A DNA stretch of 64,000 nt from an uncultured Bacteroidales bacterium (GTDB lineage Bacteria > Bacteroidota > Bacteroidia > Bacteroidales > Bacteroidaceae), in assembly GCA_902799655.1 (NCBI GenBank), contig CADCBH010000003.1, positions 78,153-142,152 on the forward strand, in the 5' to 3' direction. Positions 42,342 through 51,237 of the stretch are shown one piece after another. Both the position numbers and the translations under genes were made by a program. How positions within the stretch are numbered: the stretch's first letter is position 1; every line of letters starts with the position of its first letter. The notes below the pieces were generated by a model that saw only the letters and a list, made by a program, of their open reading frames with translations, ran no database searches and was not told the DNA's origin.

Positions 42342-43124
42342 ATGAGGAAGATAGAAGATATACAAGAGTTACGCCAGATACAGATGGGCATCCTTGACGA
42401 AGTCCATCATTTCTGCGAGACCCATGGTTTGCGCTATTTTCTGTCCAGTGGAACGTTGATAGGTGCTGTGCGCCACAAGGGCTACATTCCCTGGGACGAC
42501 GATATCGACATTTATATGCCACGCAAGGACTACGAGCAGTTCTTGAAGACGTTTTCAGACGCGGCAGGCATCTACCGTGCCATCAACCCAAGCACTGAGC
42601 CACATTATTATTATACGTTTGCCAAGGTGGTTGACATGCGTACTAAGATGGTGGAGGACGAGACCGAGGGTTACGAGATAGGCGTCTTTATGGACATCTT
42701 TCCTGTTGATTATGTAACGGACGACATGCAGGAGCGTGAGCGTGTGTTTAAGTTGAAAAAACTGCTCTACAAAATTCGTCGCTGCAAGATATCGAAATCG
42801 AACCCTCTGCAGTCGAGCCTGGCATATTGGTGCTATAAGTTGTTGCCGCTCAGTGTTCACAACGTCTATCGCTTGATTCAGAAACTGATAGTATTGGAAA
42901 CCCCCACCCATACGGTTTGTAACATGACGGAGGCTGGTCCAAAGATGAAAGGCTGCTTTCCTGCTGAGGATATCGCCTCGTCGGTTGATGTCGAGTTCGA
43001 GGGGAAGATGTACAAGACGATGGTGGGCTATAAGGACTATCTGGAACGCACCTATGGCGACTACATGACATTACCTCCAGTGGAACAGCGCGTCACCCAC
43101 AAGTTCGAGGCTTATTGGCTGTAG
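42342..43124 (+). CDS. licD: LicD-family phosphotransferase
   Basis: A 260-residue LicD/fukutin-type nucleotidyltransferase-fold enzyme. The core motif is LIGAVRHKGYIPWDDDIDIY with the metal-binding Asp residues, then MPRKDYEQFL. HHFCETHGLRYFLSSGTL precedes it. In Haemophilus and Streptococcus, LicD moves phosphocholine from CDP-choline to glycans; other members move phosphoethanolamine or other phospho-groups. The nearby cytidylyltransferase fusion (44125-45948) could supply its donor. It overlaps the convergent opine-dehydrogenase gene by 13 nt. Confidence 0.92.
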   Translation: MRKIEDIQELRQIQMGILDEVHHFCETHGLRYFLSSGTLIGAVRHKGYIPWDDDIDIYMPRKDYEQFLKTFSDAAGIYRAINPSTEPHYYYTFAKVVDMRTKMVEDETEGYEIGVFMDIFPVDYVTDDMQERERVFKLKKLLYKIRRCKISKSNPLQSSLAYWCYKLLPLSVHNVYRLIQKLIVLETPTHTVCNMTEAGPKMKGCFPAEDIASSVDVEFEGKMYKTMVGYKDYLERTYGDYMTLPPVEQRVTHKFEAYWL

Positions 43125-44128
43125 CGGTTCAGCATCTTTGTTCCCCAATCATAAACCATGTCTATGGTAGGAGATGGTACGCCTTTCTCATGTGTCAGAC
43201 GGTGAACGATGGCCAATCCATAAGGGAAGTCCTCTGTGAAATAGCGACTTTGAAAGTCGGGTATATAGCCTCCCTCTACTTGTTTCATAGGTGATAGAAT
43301 ACCTTTGAAAGCCTCTATGCTGCGTAACTTTTTGGCTAACGATACGGCATCAGTGCTTTCGTAATAGTCGAGTACGGTGGCTATACTGCCTTTCCGCACT
43401 GGCAATAGATCCAACAGGGATTGTAGCTCATTGTCCATCTGGATATAGAGTTGTGCAGTTTCTTCAGTCCATTCTTCATAAAAGAAAGGTACGCGAGGGT
43501 AGATGTCGCCTTCGTGCCAATCTTTCCAAAGTGTGTATAGACGCGAAGGATGAAGTAGGGGGTTGCTATTACTGAGGCTGGCCTCATAATAGCTGCCTAA
43601 AAGTTGGATGGGCGTTTGCAGCATATCGGCTAATGTGTCGCGCAGTTGTTCTGGATGCTCTGTACGCTCAATGGCCAAGTTAAGGCTGTCCTTATAGCCC
43701 ATCAAGCGGGCTTTGTGACCGTATTCTATGATGCGCGATATAAAGGGTACACGCTGGAATCCGAACAGTGGTTGTGAGGCTGGCAGCAACTGCATCGCCT
43801 CGAAGAAGAAACCTGTACTGCTGACCACACTGCCTACTGCAGCGTCGGACTGCACGTAATCCTTGATTTGCAGCAGGGTTTCACGAATGGCATAGCCTGG
43901 CAGGCATAGTAGGATAATATCCGCATCGGAAACAGCTTGTTCCGCATTGCTAAACAGCCCATTCAGGTGCCCTGAATAGGTTGTTTCGGCAGGGGCCTCA
44001 ATAATCAAGTCCTGGCTCCATTGCTCTGGATGTCGTGTCAAGAGGCATACTTCATGCTTCTTTTGAGCGGCTATAAAGCCTGCCACGACATGTCCGAGGT
44101 TACCGCCTCCGCAGATACAAATCTTCAT
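43112..44128 (-). CDS. NAD/NADP octopine/nopaline dehydrogenase family protein
   Basis: A 338-residue soluble oxidoreductase with an N-terminal Rossmann site, CICGGGNLGHVVAGFIAAQ, and the C-terminal catalytic domain of opine dehydrogenases (LSNSNPLLHPSRLYTLW includes the expected His). The family joins an amino acid to a keto acid by reduction, but many members have unknown substrates. Its start overlaps the stop of the fused cytidylyltransferase gene by 4 nt, so both are made together. It could produce or modify an amino compound destined for the glycan; this is inference. Confidence 0.82.
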   Translation of the reverse strand: MKICICGGGNLGHVVAGFIAAQKKHEVCLLTRHPEQWSQDLIIEAPAETTYSGHLNGLFSNAEQAVSDADIILLCLPGYAIRETLLQIKDYVQSDAAVGSVVSSTGFFFEAMQLLPASQPLFGFQRVPFISRIIEYGHKARLMGYKDSLNLAIERTEHPEQLRDTLADMLQTPIQLLGSYYEASLSNSNPLLHPSRLYTLWKDWHEGDIYPRVPFFYEEWTEETAQLYIQMDNELQSLLDLLPVRKGSIATVLDYYESTDAVSLAKKLRSIEAFKGILSPMKQVEGGYIPDFQSRYFTEDFPYGLAIVHRLTHEKGVPSPTIDMVYDWGTKMLNRYSQ

Positions 44129-45948
44129 TTGGCTGTGATGGCTCTCAGGCCTTCTACTAAGCGTGTATTGTCCTCGTGGTTTCTGACGGCAATGCGCATA
44201 TACTGCTTGTTGGGGTCGAGACCTGGCTTTTTGCTACAGTCGCGCGTCAGGATGTTATGCTGTTTCAGCATGTAGATGACAATCTCGCTGGCACTATAGG
44301 GGGGCAACACTTCGCAGAGGAAGTAGTTGGCCTGTGAGGGCATCACACGGAAGAAAGGTATCTGGCGCAACTGGCGCTCGAAGTCGGCACGCTCTTTGAC
44401 GAACTTGTCACAGGCGCGTTGATAGTCCTTCTCGTGCTTGTTGTATATTTGCATGAAGAACTCGGCAAACGAGTTGAGGTTCCAGATGCTCACCTCTTTC
44501 TTAATATGCGCAATCATATCCTTGTCGGCAGAACAGAGAATACCTAGACGGAGGCCAGGCACACCATAGCTCTTTGAGATACTCTTCATGACTGCCATGT
44601 GGGGATAAGCCTCTAGTGTTTCATCGCTAAGCAATGAATTATGGGCATAGTCCTCGCTGAAGTCCACAAAGCTTTCATCGATCACCAAACGGATACCCTT
44701 GTCTTCGCACCATTTGGCAAGACGTAGCACATCATTCTTGGGAATGAAATTGCCCGAGGGGTTGTCTGGGTTGATAACCATTAGTTGGCGGATGCCTTTA
44801 TCGCCAAAGAATGCCATCAAGTCGTCAGCAGTGTAGCGGTAGTCTTCGTTTTGTGGTACGAAGGTCACTTGCTGGTGCTTGTCATATCGATTTGGATATT
44901 CCTCAAAGGTAGGACGTGTAAATCCGATCTTGCCTTGTGACTCTTCCATCAATACCTTGATGAGTTCTGCTGCACCGTTGCCAGGTACAATATAGGGCTC
45001 ACTGACACCAAAGCATTTGCTGGCAATCAGTGTGTTCACCTTCATGCCCGAGGGGTATTCCGTCAGCAGCGTGTCGAAATTGGCACGCAGTTCGTCTTTC
45101 ATTCTGCGACTGGGGAAATAGGGGTTTACCAAGTAGCAGAAGTCTAGCATCTGTGGGAATCGCCAGAAACCGCCATAGCGTCCGTAATATTTGCGAAGCA
45201 CGTCCTTCTCGTCGGCAAATAGCGCCTCAGCAATATCCAAATCCTGCTTGTCATCAATCTCATACCATTTCTCCTGTTCGATGGGCAGAGCCTTCATGTC
45301 GTGGTTGTTCAGTAACGAGATGATACGCAGCACGTTCTCGTAATACTCGTTATTGCCCACAGCCTTGGTGTAGGCGTCAAGAAAGGGGACGTATTTCTGT
45401 AGTGAAAACTGCTTACTGAGTTTATAGATGTTGACCGTTTTGTAATACGAGTCGACGTCGTTGTAGTCGAAGGCGTCTTTCGAAATAAAATTGACGATGT
45501 TCTGTTCTTCGTCCAAACGCACCATCGTACCGTCCATCCACGTCTCGTACTTAGCGACGAGGGCAAGGTTGGGGTAGGGGTTGTTGACAATCATGGGGAT
45601 AAGCCGTTCGCTGAATATGAGGTCGCTCTCAATGAGTAGCGTATCGTCCTCTTGCAACTTATCCTTGACGATAGCTAGCGAATAAATGTTGTTTGTCTTG
45701 TCGTAGACGGGATTCTCAGCGAATTCGATATTCAACTGGCCATCGTAACGATTGCCAATATAATCGCGTAGTTCCTTTCCTTTATAGCCCACTACGATGA
45801 TGACGCGGTTGAGCTGTTGCTTGGCAAGCTGTCCCAGCAGACGGTCAATAAGTCGCACACCATTTACAGAGACCATACACTTCGTGTTGTCCTTTGTATA
45901 GTCGCCAAGCCTGCGACCCATGCCTGCTGCTAAGATAATTGCCTGCAT
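44125..45948 (-). CDS. Fused CTP-type nucleotidyltransferase and CobD/HisC-like PLP enzyme
   Basis: Two enzymes in one 607-residue chain. Residues 1 to about 245 are a sugar-nucleotidyltransferase fold of the LicC/PntC type: IILAAGMGRRLGDYTKDNTK (residues 4-23), KTNNIYSLAIVKDK, LLIESDLIFS, YYKTVNIYKLS and WYEIDDKQDLDIAEA. Residues about 255-607 are a fold-type I PLP enzyme close to HisC and CobD: VPGNGAAELIKVL, NPDNPSGN, DESFVDF and Lys459 in KSISKSYGVPGLRLG. I infer it makes an amino-alcohol phosphate (for example by decarboxylating serine or threonine phosphate) and activates it with CTP. A transaminase acting on a phosphonate is an alternative, though no PEP mutase is nearby. Confidence 0.82.
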   Translation of the reverse strand: MQAIILAAGMGRRLGDYTKDNTKCMVSVNGVRLIDRLLGQLAKQQLNRVIIVVGYKGKELRDYIGNRYDGQLNIEFAENPVYDKTNNIYSLAIVKDKLQEDDTLLIESDLIFSERLIPMIVNNPYPNLALVAKYETWMDGTMVRLDEEQNIVNFISKDAFDYNDVDSYYKTVNIYKLSKQFSLQKYVPFLDAYTKAVGNNEYYENVLRIISLLNNHDMKALPIEQEKWYEIDDKQDLDIAEALFADEKDVLRKYYGRYGGFWRFPQMLDFCYLVNPYFPSRRMKDELRANFDTLLTEYPSGMKVNTLIASKCFGVSEPYIVPGNGAAELIKVLMEESQGKIGFTRPTFEEYPNRYDKHQQVTFVPQNEDYRYTADDLMAFFGDKGIRQLMVINPDNPSGNFIPKNDVLRLAKWCEDKGIRLVIDESFVDFSEDYAHNSLLSDETLEAYPHMAVMKSISKSYGVPGLRLGILCSADKDMIAHIKKEVSIWNLNSFAEFFMQIYNKHEKDYQRACDKFVKERADFERQLRQIPFFRVMPSQANYFLCEVLPPYSASEIVIYMLKQHNILTRDCSKKPGLDPNKQYMRIAVRNHEDNTRLVEGLRAITAK

Positions 45949-45950
45949 CT

Positions 45951-45975
45951 AATTATCAATTGTCAATTATTAATT
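45951..45975. repeat. AT-rich short repeat, copy 2
   Basis: AATTATCAATTGTCAATTAT followed by TAATT lies between the fused gene and metG. Its inverse shares the core ATAATTGACAATT with 18294-18328. Function is unknown. Confidence 0.4.
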
Positions 45976-45980
45976 AGTTC

Positions 45981-48047
45981 TTACCCTACCTGACTACCTG
46001 GTTTTACATCCTTGGTTGTGGTGACGACGCTGAGGCTTTCGTCGAAGTCGACGGCAGAGAGGATCATGCCCTGGCTCTCGATGCCCATCATCTTGCGAGG
46101 CTCGAAGTTGGCAACGAAGAGGATACGCTTGCCTACGAGTACTGATGGGTCGTCGTAGAAGGCGGCAATGCCTGAGAGGATGGTACGGTCGGTACCTGTG
46201 CCGTCGTCGATGGTGAACTGCAGGAGCTTTTTGCTCTTCTTCACCTTCTCGCAGGCTTTGATGAGGCCTACACGGATGTCGAGTTTCTCGAAGTCTTCGA
46301 ATGATACGTTCTCCTTGATGGGCGCAGCCTTATACTGAGCAGCCTGGTTGGCCTTCTTGGTAGCCTCCAGCTTGTCGAGCTGCTTCTGGATGACGTCGTC
46401 CTCGATTTTCTCGAAGAGGAGGACGGGCTCGCCCAACTGATGACCGGCCTTCAAGAGGTCTGTGCTTCCTAGCTCGTTCCAGTCGAAGCTTTCGAGGTTC
46501 AGCATGTCACGCAGCTTCTTGCTTGAGAAGGGCAGGAAGGGCTCGAAGGCGATAGCCAGGTTGGCTGTCAGCTGCAAGCAGATATTGAGGATGGTCTCGC
46601 AACGTTTGGGGTTCTCCTTCCACACCTTCCAAGGCTCGCACTCAGTGATATAGCGGTTGCCGATACGTGCCAAGTTCATAGCCTCGAACTGAGCATCGCG
46701 GAACTTGAATTGGTCGAGCAGGGCTTCCACCTTCTGCTTCACATCCTTGAATTCCTCCAATGCCTGGCGATCTACGTCGAGCAGCTCGCCACAGGCAGGT
46801 ACAACACCGTTCCAGTATTTCTTGGTCAGCTGGAGCGCACGGTTGACGAAGTTACCATAGACAGCCACCAGTTCGTTATTGTTGCGGTCCTGGAAGTCCT
46901 TCCAAGTGAAGTTGTTGTCCTTGGTCTCAGGGGCGTTGGCTGTCAGCACGTATCTTAATACGTCCTGCTTGCCAGGCATATCCTCCAGGTATTCGTGCAA
47001 CCATACGGCCCAGTTGCGCGAGGTAGAAATCTTGTCGTTCTCCAGATTCAGGAACTCGTTGCTGGGTACGTTATCTGGCATGATATACTTGCCGTGTGCC
47101 TTCATCATCACGGGGAAGATAATGCAGTGGAATACGATGTTGTCCTTACCGATGAAGTGAACCAGACGGGTGTCCTCGTCTTGCCACCACTTCTCCCACG
47201 AACCCCACTTCTCGGGCTCTTTCTCGCAGAGCTCTACCGTGTTCGATACATAGCCGATGGGGGCGTCGAACCATACGTACAGCACCTTACCCTCTGCACC
47301 CTCGATGGGTACGGGGATACCCCAGTTCAGGTCGCGCGTCATGGCACGGGGCTGCAGATCCATCTCCAACCAGCTCTTGCATTGACCATAGACGTTGGGG
47401 CGCCACTCCTTGTGACCCTCCAAAATCCACTCTTTCAGCCACTCCTGATACTCGTTCAGGGGCAGATACCAGTTCTTGGTCTCTTTCAGCACGGGGGTAG
47501 AACCAGAGATGGTCGACTTGGGGTTGATGAGCTCCGTAGGACTCAGGTCGCGTCCACACTTCTCACACTGGTCACCATAGGCGCCCTCGTTGTGGCAGTG
47601 GGGGCACTCGCCCGTCACGTAGCGGTCTGCCAAGAACTGCTTGGCCTCCTCGTCGTAGAGCTGCTCGGTAGTCTCCTCTACCAGTTTGCCCTCGTCATAG
47701 AGCTTGCGGAACCACTCCGCAGCAAACTTATGGTGTGTATCGCTGGTGGTACGGCTGTAGATATCAAACGAGATGCCGAATTCCTCGAACGAGTCTTTGA
47801 TCATCTTATGATAGCGGTCCACCACATCCTGAGGGGTGATACCTTCCTTGCGGGCACGGACGGTGATGGGCACGCCATGTTCGTCCGAACCTCCGATAAA
47901 CATCACGTCCTCCTTCTTCAGACGCAGGTAGCGCACGTAGATATCTGCTGGCACATATACGCCAGCCAGGTGACCAATATGCACTCCGCCGTTAGCATAG
48001 GGCAGGGCAGAGGTCACCGTTGTTCTCTTGAATTTCTTTTCTGCCAT
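45981..48047 (-). CDS. metG: Methionyl-tRNA synthetase
   Basis: A 688-residue class-I aminoacyl-tRNA synthetase. [19 protein letters not shown] holds the HIGH motif. [19 protein letters not shown] is the zinc knuckle. [14 protein letters not shown] takes the place of KMSKS. From about residue 575 there is a C-terminal tRNA-binding OB domain ([20 protein letters not shown]). Length matches MetG with this extra domain. It has its own promoter (48073-48080) and probably forms a single-gene unit. Confidence 0.97.
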   Translation of the reverse strand: MAEKKFKRTTVTSALPYANGGVHIGHLAGVYVPADIYVRYLRLKKEDVMFIGGSDEHGVPITVRARKEGITPQDVVDRYHKMIKDSFEEFGISFDIYSRTTSDTHHKFAAEWFRKLYDEGKLVEETTEQLYDEEAKQFLADRYVTGECPHCHNEGAYGDQCEKCGRDLSPTELINPKSTISGSTPVLKETKNWYLPLNEYQEWLKEWILEGHKEWRPNVYGQCKSWLEMDLQPRAMTRDLNWGIPVPIEGAEGKVLYVWFDAPIGYVSNTVELCEKEPEKWGSWEKWWQDEDTRLVHFIGKDNIVFHCIIFPVMMKAHGKYIMPDNVPSNEFLNLENDKISTSRNWAVWLHEYLEDMPGKQDVLRYVLTANAPETKDNNFTWKDFQDRNNNELVAVYGNFVNRALQLTKKYWNGVVPACGELLDVDRQALEEFKDVKQKVEALLDQFKFRDAQFEAMNLARIGNRYITECEPWKVWKENPKRCETILNICLQLTANLAIAFEPFLPFSSKKLRDMLNLESFDWNELGSTDLLKAGHQLGEPVLLFEKIEDDVIQKQLDKLEATKKANQAAQYKAAPIKENVSFEDFEKLDIRVGLIKACEKVKKSKKLLQFTIDDGTGTDRTILSGIAAFYDDPSVLVGKRILFVANFEPRKMMGIESQGMILSAVDFDESLSVVTTTKDVKPGSQVG

Positions 48048-48072
48048 TTCAATTATTTTTTAATTTTGTCTG

Positions 48073-48080
48073 CAAAGGTA
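48073..48080 (-). promoter_or_regulatory. -7 promoter element of metG
   Basis: The minus strand reads TACCTTTG, with TTTG 20 nt further upstream (in CCTTTGG) as -33. Leader length to the start at 48047 is about 20-25 nt. Confidence 0.75.
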
Positions 48081-48270
48081 GTGCAAATCGAGAGAAATAC
48101 CAAAGGAAAATATATTTTTCTTTGTATTTCCATGATGCACCCTACTCTCGACGAAGTCAGAGGTACGAATAAGTGAGAGCCTATCAAAAGGCAATTTTGC
48201 GTTTGCGTTTGAGTACTATCTCCCTCCAATCTTTTTTCTGCCAAACCTTGCTACAATTCGAAAATCTTCG

Positions 48271-48278
48271 TATCTTTG
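48271..48278 (+). promoter_or_regulatory. -7 promoter element of the metallophosphoesterase gene
   Basis: TATCTTTG matches the consensus, with a partial -33 (TTGC at 48247-48250) 20 nt upstream. The leader of about 50 nt contains a possible six-codon reading frame (MKHQEG) just before the real start; its meaning is unknown. Confidence 0.65.
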
Positions 48279-48332
48279 CAGCCGTGTTTTTGAGATAGAC
48301 CCCTCCATATGAAACATCAAGAGGGATAGCGT

Positions 48333-49430
48333 ATGAAGATGATGTGGATGATGCTATTTACATTGCTGCCATTGCTGGCGCTTGCATATATCAGTTGGCA
48401 TATATGGTGCCTACTGCCTGTTCGTTGGGTGTGGAAATTAATCGTGATACTGTTACTGGTAGCATCATTCATGCTGCTGTTTACCGGTATTACGCATGCT
48501 ACTGACAGATGGCCTATGTCGTTGGCCGCGATGGTATATGAGATTGGCACTTCAAGCATCTTTATCCTGCTATACCTCTTCATGCTGTTTCTTGTGCTCG
48601 ACCTGGGGCGACTGGTTCATCTCATTCCACGTACCTTATTATATAATAACTGGTGGACGGCAGGAGGTGTCACGCTGTTGATGACACTCATCTTCGTGTA
48701 TGGCAACCTGCACTATCAGCATAAGTATCGCCAAGAGGTGACGCTAAGCAGTAAAAAGGTGATCAAACCCGTTAAGGCGGTACTGTTGAGCGATCTGCAT
48801 CTAGGCTATCATAACCGTCGTGCTGAACTGAGCCGCTGGGTGGACCTGATCAACGCAGAGAAACCTGACGTGGTGCTGATAGCAGGCGATATCATTGATG
48901 GCAGCATGCGTCCGCTGAGAGAGGAGCGCATGTGGGAGGAGTTCAAAAGGATTGAGGCACCCATCTATGCCTGTTTGGGTAACCATGAGTTCTATGCAGG
49001 TCAGCCCGAAGCCAAGCAGTTTTATAAGGAGTCCGGTATCCACCTGTTGATAGATGATAATGCCGTTATCGATAGCAGCATCGTTATTATAGGGCGCGAT
49101 GATCGTACCAATATGCGTCGTAAATCCATCAAAGACTTAGTAGCCTCCGTCCACGCGCCATCTTCCTCATTTGTCATTCTCTTGGACCATCAGCCCTACC
49201 ATCTGGAACAGGCAGAACGCTCCAAGATAGACTTCCAGTTTAGCGGACACACTCATCACGGCCAGGTGTGGCCTATTTCGTGGATTACGGAAAGTGTCTA
49301 TGAGTGTGCCTTTGGTGCCTATCAACGTGGTGACACCCACTACTACATCAGCAGTGGTATGGGCATCTGGGGCGGAAAGTTCCGTATTGGTACACGCTCG
49401 GAATACGTCGTATTGACTATTACTAACTAG
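48333..49430 (+). CDS. Membrane-anchored metallophosphoesterase
   Basis: A 365-residue protein with about four N-terminal membrane segments (residues 1-135) and a calcineurin-like phosphoesterase domain. Metal motifs are LLSDLHLGYHNR (DxH), LIAGDIIDG (GDxxD), CLGNHEFYAG (GNHE) and FSGHTHHGQVWP (GHTH). Family members include UDP-diacylglucosamine and lipid phosphatases, and YkuE/YaeI-like enzymes; the substrate here is unknown. The domain order resembles YaeI-type proteins. It is a single gene with its own promoter. Confidence 0.9.
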   Translation: MKMMWMMLFTLLPLLALAYISWHIWCLLPVRWVWKLIVILLLVASFMLLFTGITHATDRWPMSLAAMVYEIGTSSIFILLYLFMLFLVLDLGRLVHLIPRTLLYNNWWTAGGVTLLMTLIFVYGNLHYQHKYRQEVTLSSKKVIKPVKAVLLSDLHLGYHNRRAELSRWVDLINAEKPDVVLIAGDIIDGSMRPLREERMWEEFKRIEAPIYACLGNHEFYAGQPEAKQFYKESGIHLLIDDNAVIDSSIVIIGRDDRTNMRRKSIKDLVASVHAPSSSFVILLDHQPYHLEQAERSKIDFQFSGHTHHGQVWPISWITESVYECAFGAYQRGDTHYYISSGMGIWGGKFRIGTRSEYVVLTITN

Positions 49431-49446
49431 CTATAGTCATCAAGTG

Positions 49447-49968
49447 TCAGAAACGGCACTCAGGATTCTCGTCCATCATAATCTTGGCATATTCCACATA
49501 ATGTTTGGAATTATCCGTCTGACCAGGACGAACAGCCTTGAGATACTTAGCAGGAACGCCACCCCATATCTCGTGGGGTGGTATTTTCGTGTTTTGCAAT
49601 ACCAAGGCACCAGCAGCCACGATGGAACCTTCGCCCACCTCACAACCGTCGAGTAGGGTAGCCCCCATGCCTATCAACGCACCATCATGAATGGTACAGG
49701 CGTGGACGGTGACATTATGGCCAATGGTGACGTCGGAGCCAATATGCGTGGGCCCTGTCTCATGGGTGACATGGATGCAAGAACCGTCTTGCACGTTAGA
49801 ACGGTCGCCTATGGTGATGGGGGCAACGTCGCCGCGGACAACGGCATTAAACCATACGGAACACTCGTCGCCAAGTGTTACATCACCTACAATAGTCGCA
49901 TTCTCGCTGAAATAGCAGTCATGGCCCCATTTGGGTGCCATGCCTTTATAACTCTTGATTAAAGCCAT
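49447..49968 (-). CDS. Gamma-carbonic-anhydrase-like hexapeptide-repeat protein
   Basis: A 173-residue left-handed beta-helix protein, YrdA/CaiE-like. The hexapeptide ladder runs through ATIVGDVTLGDECSVWFNAV and beyond. Potential metal ligands are His residues in CIHVTHETGPTHIG and VTIGHNVTVH. Whether it is a true carbonic anhydrase or another zinc/iron enzyme is not settled for this family. It lies 6 nt after waaA on the same strand, in the run gltX-waaA-this gene. Confidence 0.88.
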   Translation of the reverse strand: MALIKSYKGMAPKWGHDCYFSENATIVGDVTLGDECSVWFNAVVRGDVAPITIGDRSNVQDGSCIHVTHETGPTHIGSDVTIGHNVTVHACTIHDGALIGMGATLLDGCEVGEGSIVAAGALVLQNTKIPPHEIWGGVPAKYLKAVRPGQTDNSKHYVEYAKIMMDENPECRF

Positions 49969-49974
49969 AATCGT

Positions 49975-51231
49975 TTACAAATTCACATCGGAGAGAACCT
50001 TCTCAGTAGCACCCGTCATGCTCTTGACGTAGTCACCTGACTTCTCGCCAAGTTCCTGTATAAGCTCAGGATGCTCCTCGAAGCCTTGCATGATGCGACG
50101 GAAATCGTTGGCATTGCCAATCTCCATACCTCCACCACAGGCTTTCAGCCCCTGTGCTTCCTGGAAGCGCTGGTTGTTGGGACCAAAGATAACGGGTACA
50201 TCCCATACCGCAGCCTCTAACGTATTGTGGATGCCTACACCGAATCCGCCACCTACATAGGTAATATCAGCATAATGGTATATGCTGCTCAAAAGTCCGA
50301 AACAATCGATAATCAAAGCCTCACCCCTATCTCCTTTCCAAAGGTTTTGGAGATTAGCATCGCCTTGTGCGGTAAGTTTGGTATAACGCTCGACATGAAA
50401 TCCTTCGAGCATGGCTTCAATCTTCTGAAGATGCTCTTCACCGATAACATGGGGGGCAATGATCAGTTTCCAGTCAGGATGTTCCTTAAACCATGGAATG
50501 AAAATCTCCTCGTCTGGTTGCCAACTGCTGCCAGCTACAAATACTTTCGACTTGGAGGTGTCTCCAACAAACTGCTCTACAATAGGCAATTGCTTGGCTG
50601 CGGCCTTAATCTGGAGAACGCGGTCGAAACGGGTGTCGCCTACTACCGTCACGTTATGGATACCAATGGTTGACAGCAACTCGCGGCTTACCTCATTCTG
50701 CACATAGAAATGGCTGAAGCATTTCAGTACGTGACTGTATTGGCGTCCATACCAGCGGAAGAATACCTGACCAGGTCGGAAGATACTGCTGACGCTATAT
50801 ACGGGTACACCACGATGGCGCAGGATATGCAGATAGTTATACCAGAACTCGTACTTGATAAAGAATGCCATCTCAGGACGGATGGTACGCAGGAAACGAC
50901 GCGCATTGGTGATGGTGTCAAGAGGCAGATAGCAGATGATATCTGCACCTTCGTAGTTCTTGCGCACCTCATACCCAGAGGGTGAGAAGAAGGTGAGCAG
51001 GATCTTGTATTCAGGATGGTCACGACGCAGTTGTTCCATCAACGGACGTCCCTGTTCAAACTCACCCAGCGAGGCAGCATGGAACCATACATAACGCCCG
51101 TTGGGATCGAGCTTTTCCTTGATGGTGCGGATAGCATTGCGCTCTCCCCGCCACATATTACGCACCTTCTTGTTGAAAAGGCTCGTAATGGCGACACCCA
51201 CCAGATACAGGAAAATTATTAGGTTATACAT
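49975..51231 (-). CDS. waaA: 3-deoxy-D-manno-octulosonic acid (Kdo) transferase
   Basis: A 418-residue GT30 glycosyltransferase that adds Kdo to lipid A precursor at the inner membrane. An N-terminal membrane anchor (LIIFLYLVGVAITSLF) is followed by WFHAASLGEFEQGRPL, the conserved GT30 acceptor-site motif with its catalytic Glu, and by SSIFRPGQVFF and YVGGGFGVGIHNTLEAAVW near the donor site. Length is normal. It supports a Gram-negative envelope with Kdo. It starts 6 nt after gltX. Confidence 0.95.
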   Translation of the reverse strand: MYNLIIFLYLVGVAITSLFNKKVRNMWRGERNAIRTIKEKLDPNGRYVWFHAASLGEFEQGRPLMEQLRRDHPEYKILLTFFSPSGYEVRKNYEGADIICYLPLDTITNARRFLRTIRPEMAFFIKYEFWYNYLHILRHRGVPVYSVSSIFRPGQVFFRWYGRQYSHVLKCFSHFYVQNEVSRELLSTIGIHNVTVVGDTRFDRVLQIKAAAKQLPIVEQFVGDTSKSKVFVAGSSWQPDEEIFIPWFKEHPDWKLIIAPHVIGEEHLQKIEAMLEGFHVERYTKLTAQGDANLQNLWKGDRGEALIIDCFGLLSSIYHYADITYVGGGFGVGIHNTLEAAVWDVPVIFGPNNQRFQEAQGLKACGGGMEIGNANDFRRIMQGFEEHPELIQELGEKSGDYVKSMTGATEKVLSDVNL

Positions 51232-51237
51232 AATGCC

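Noticed and set aside
44125-45948. The fused gene as a classic histidinol-phosphate aminotransferase in histidine synthesis
   Set aside because: No other his genes are near, it carries a cytidylyltransferase domain, and it sits with LicD and glycan genes.
46995-48176. 393-codon plus-strand open frame opposite metG
   Set aside because: metG is certain from its motifs. The opposite frame has no domain and runs through the metG promoter.
48309-48332. Six-codon frame (MKHQEG) before the metallophosphoesterase gene as a regulatory upstream peptide
   Set aside because: Too short to support, with no conserved or attenuator-like features; mentioned only with the promoter entry.
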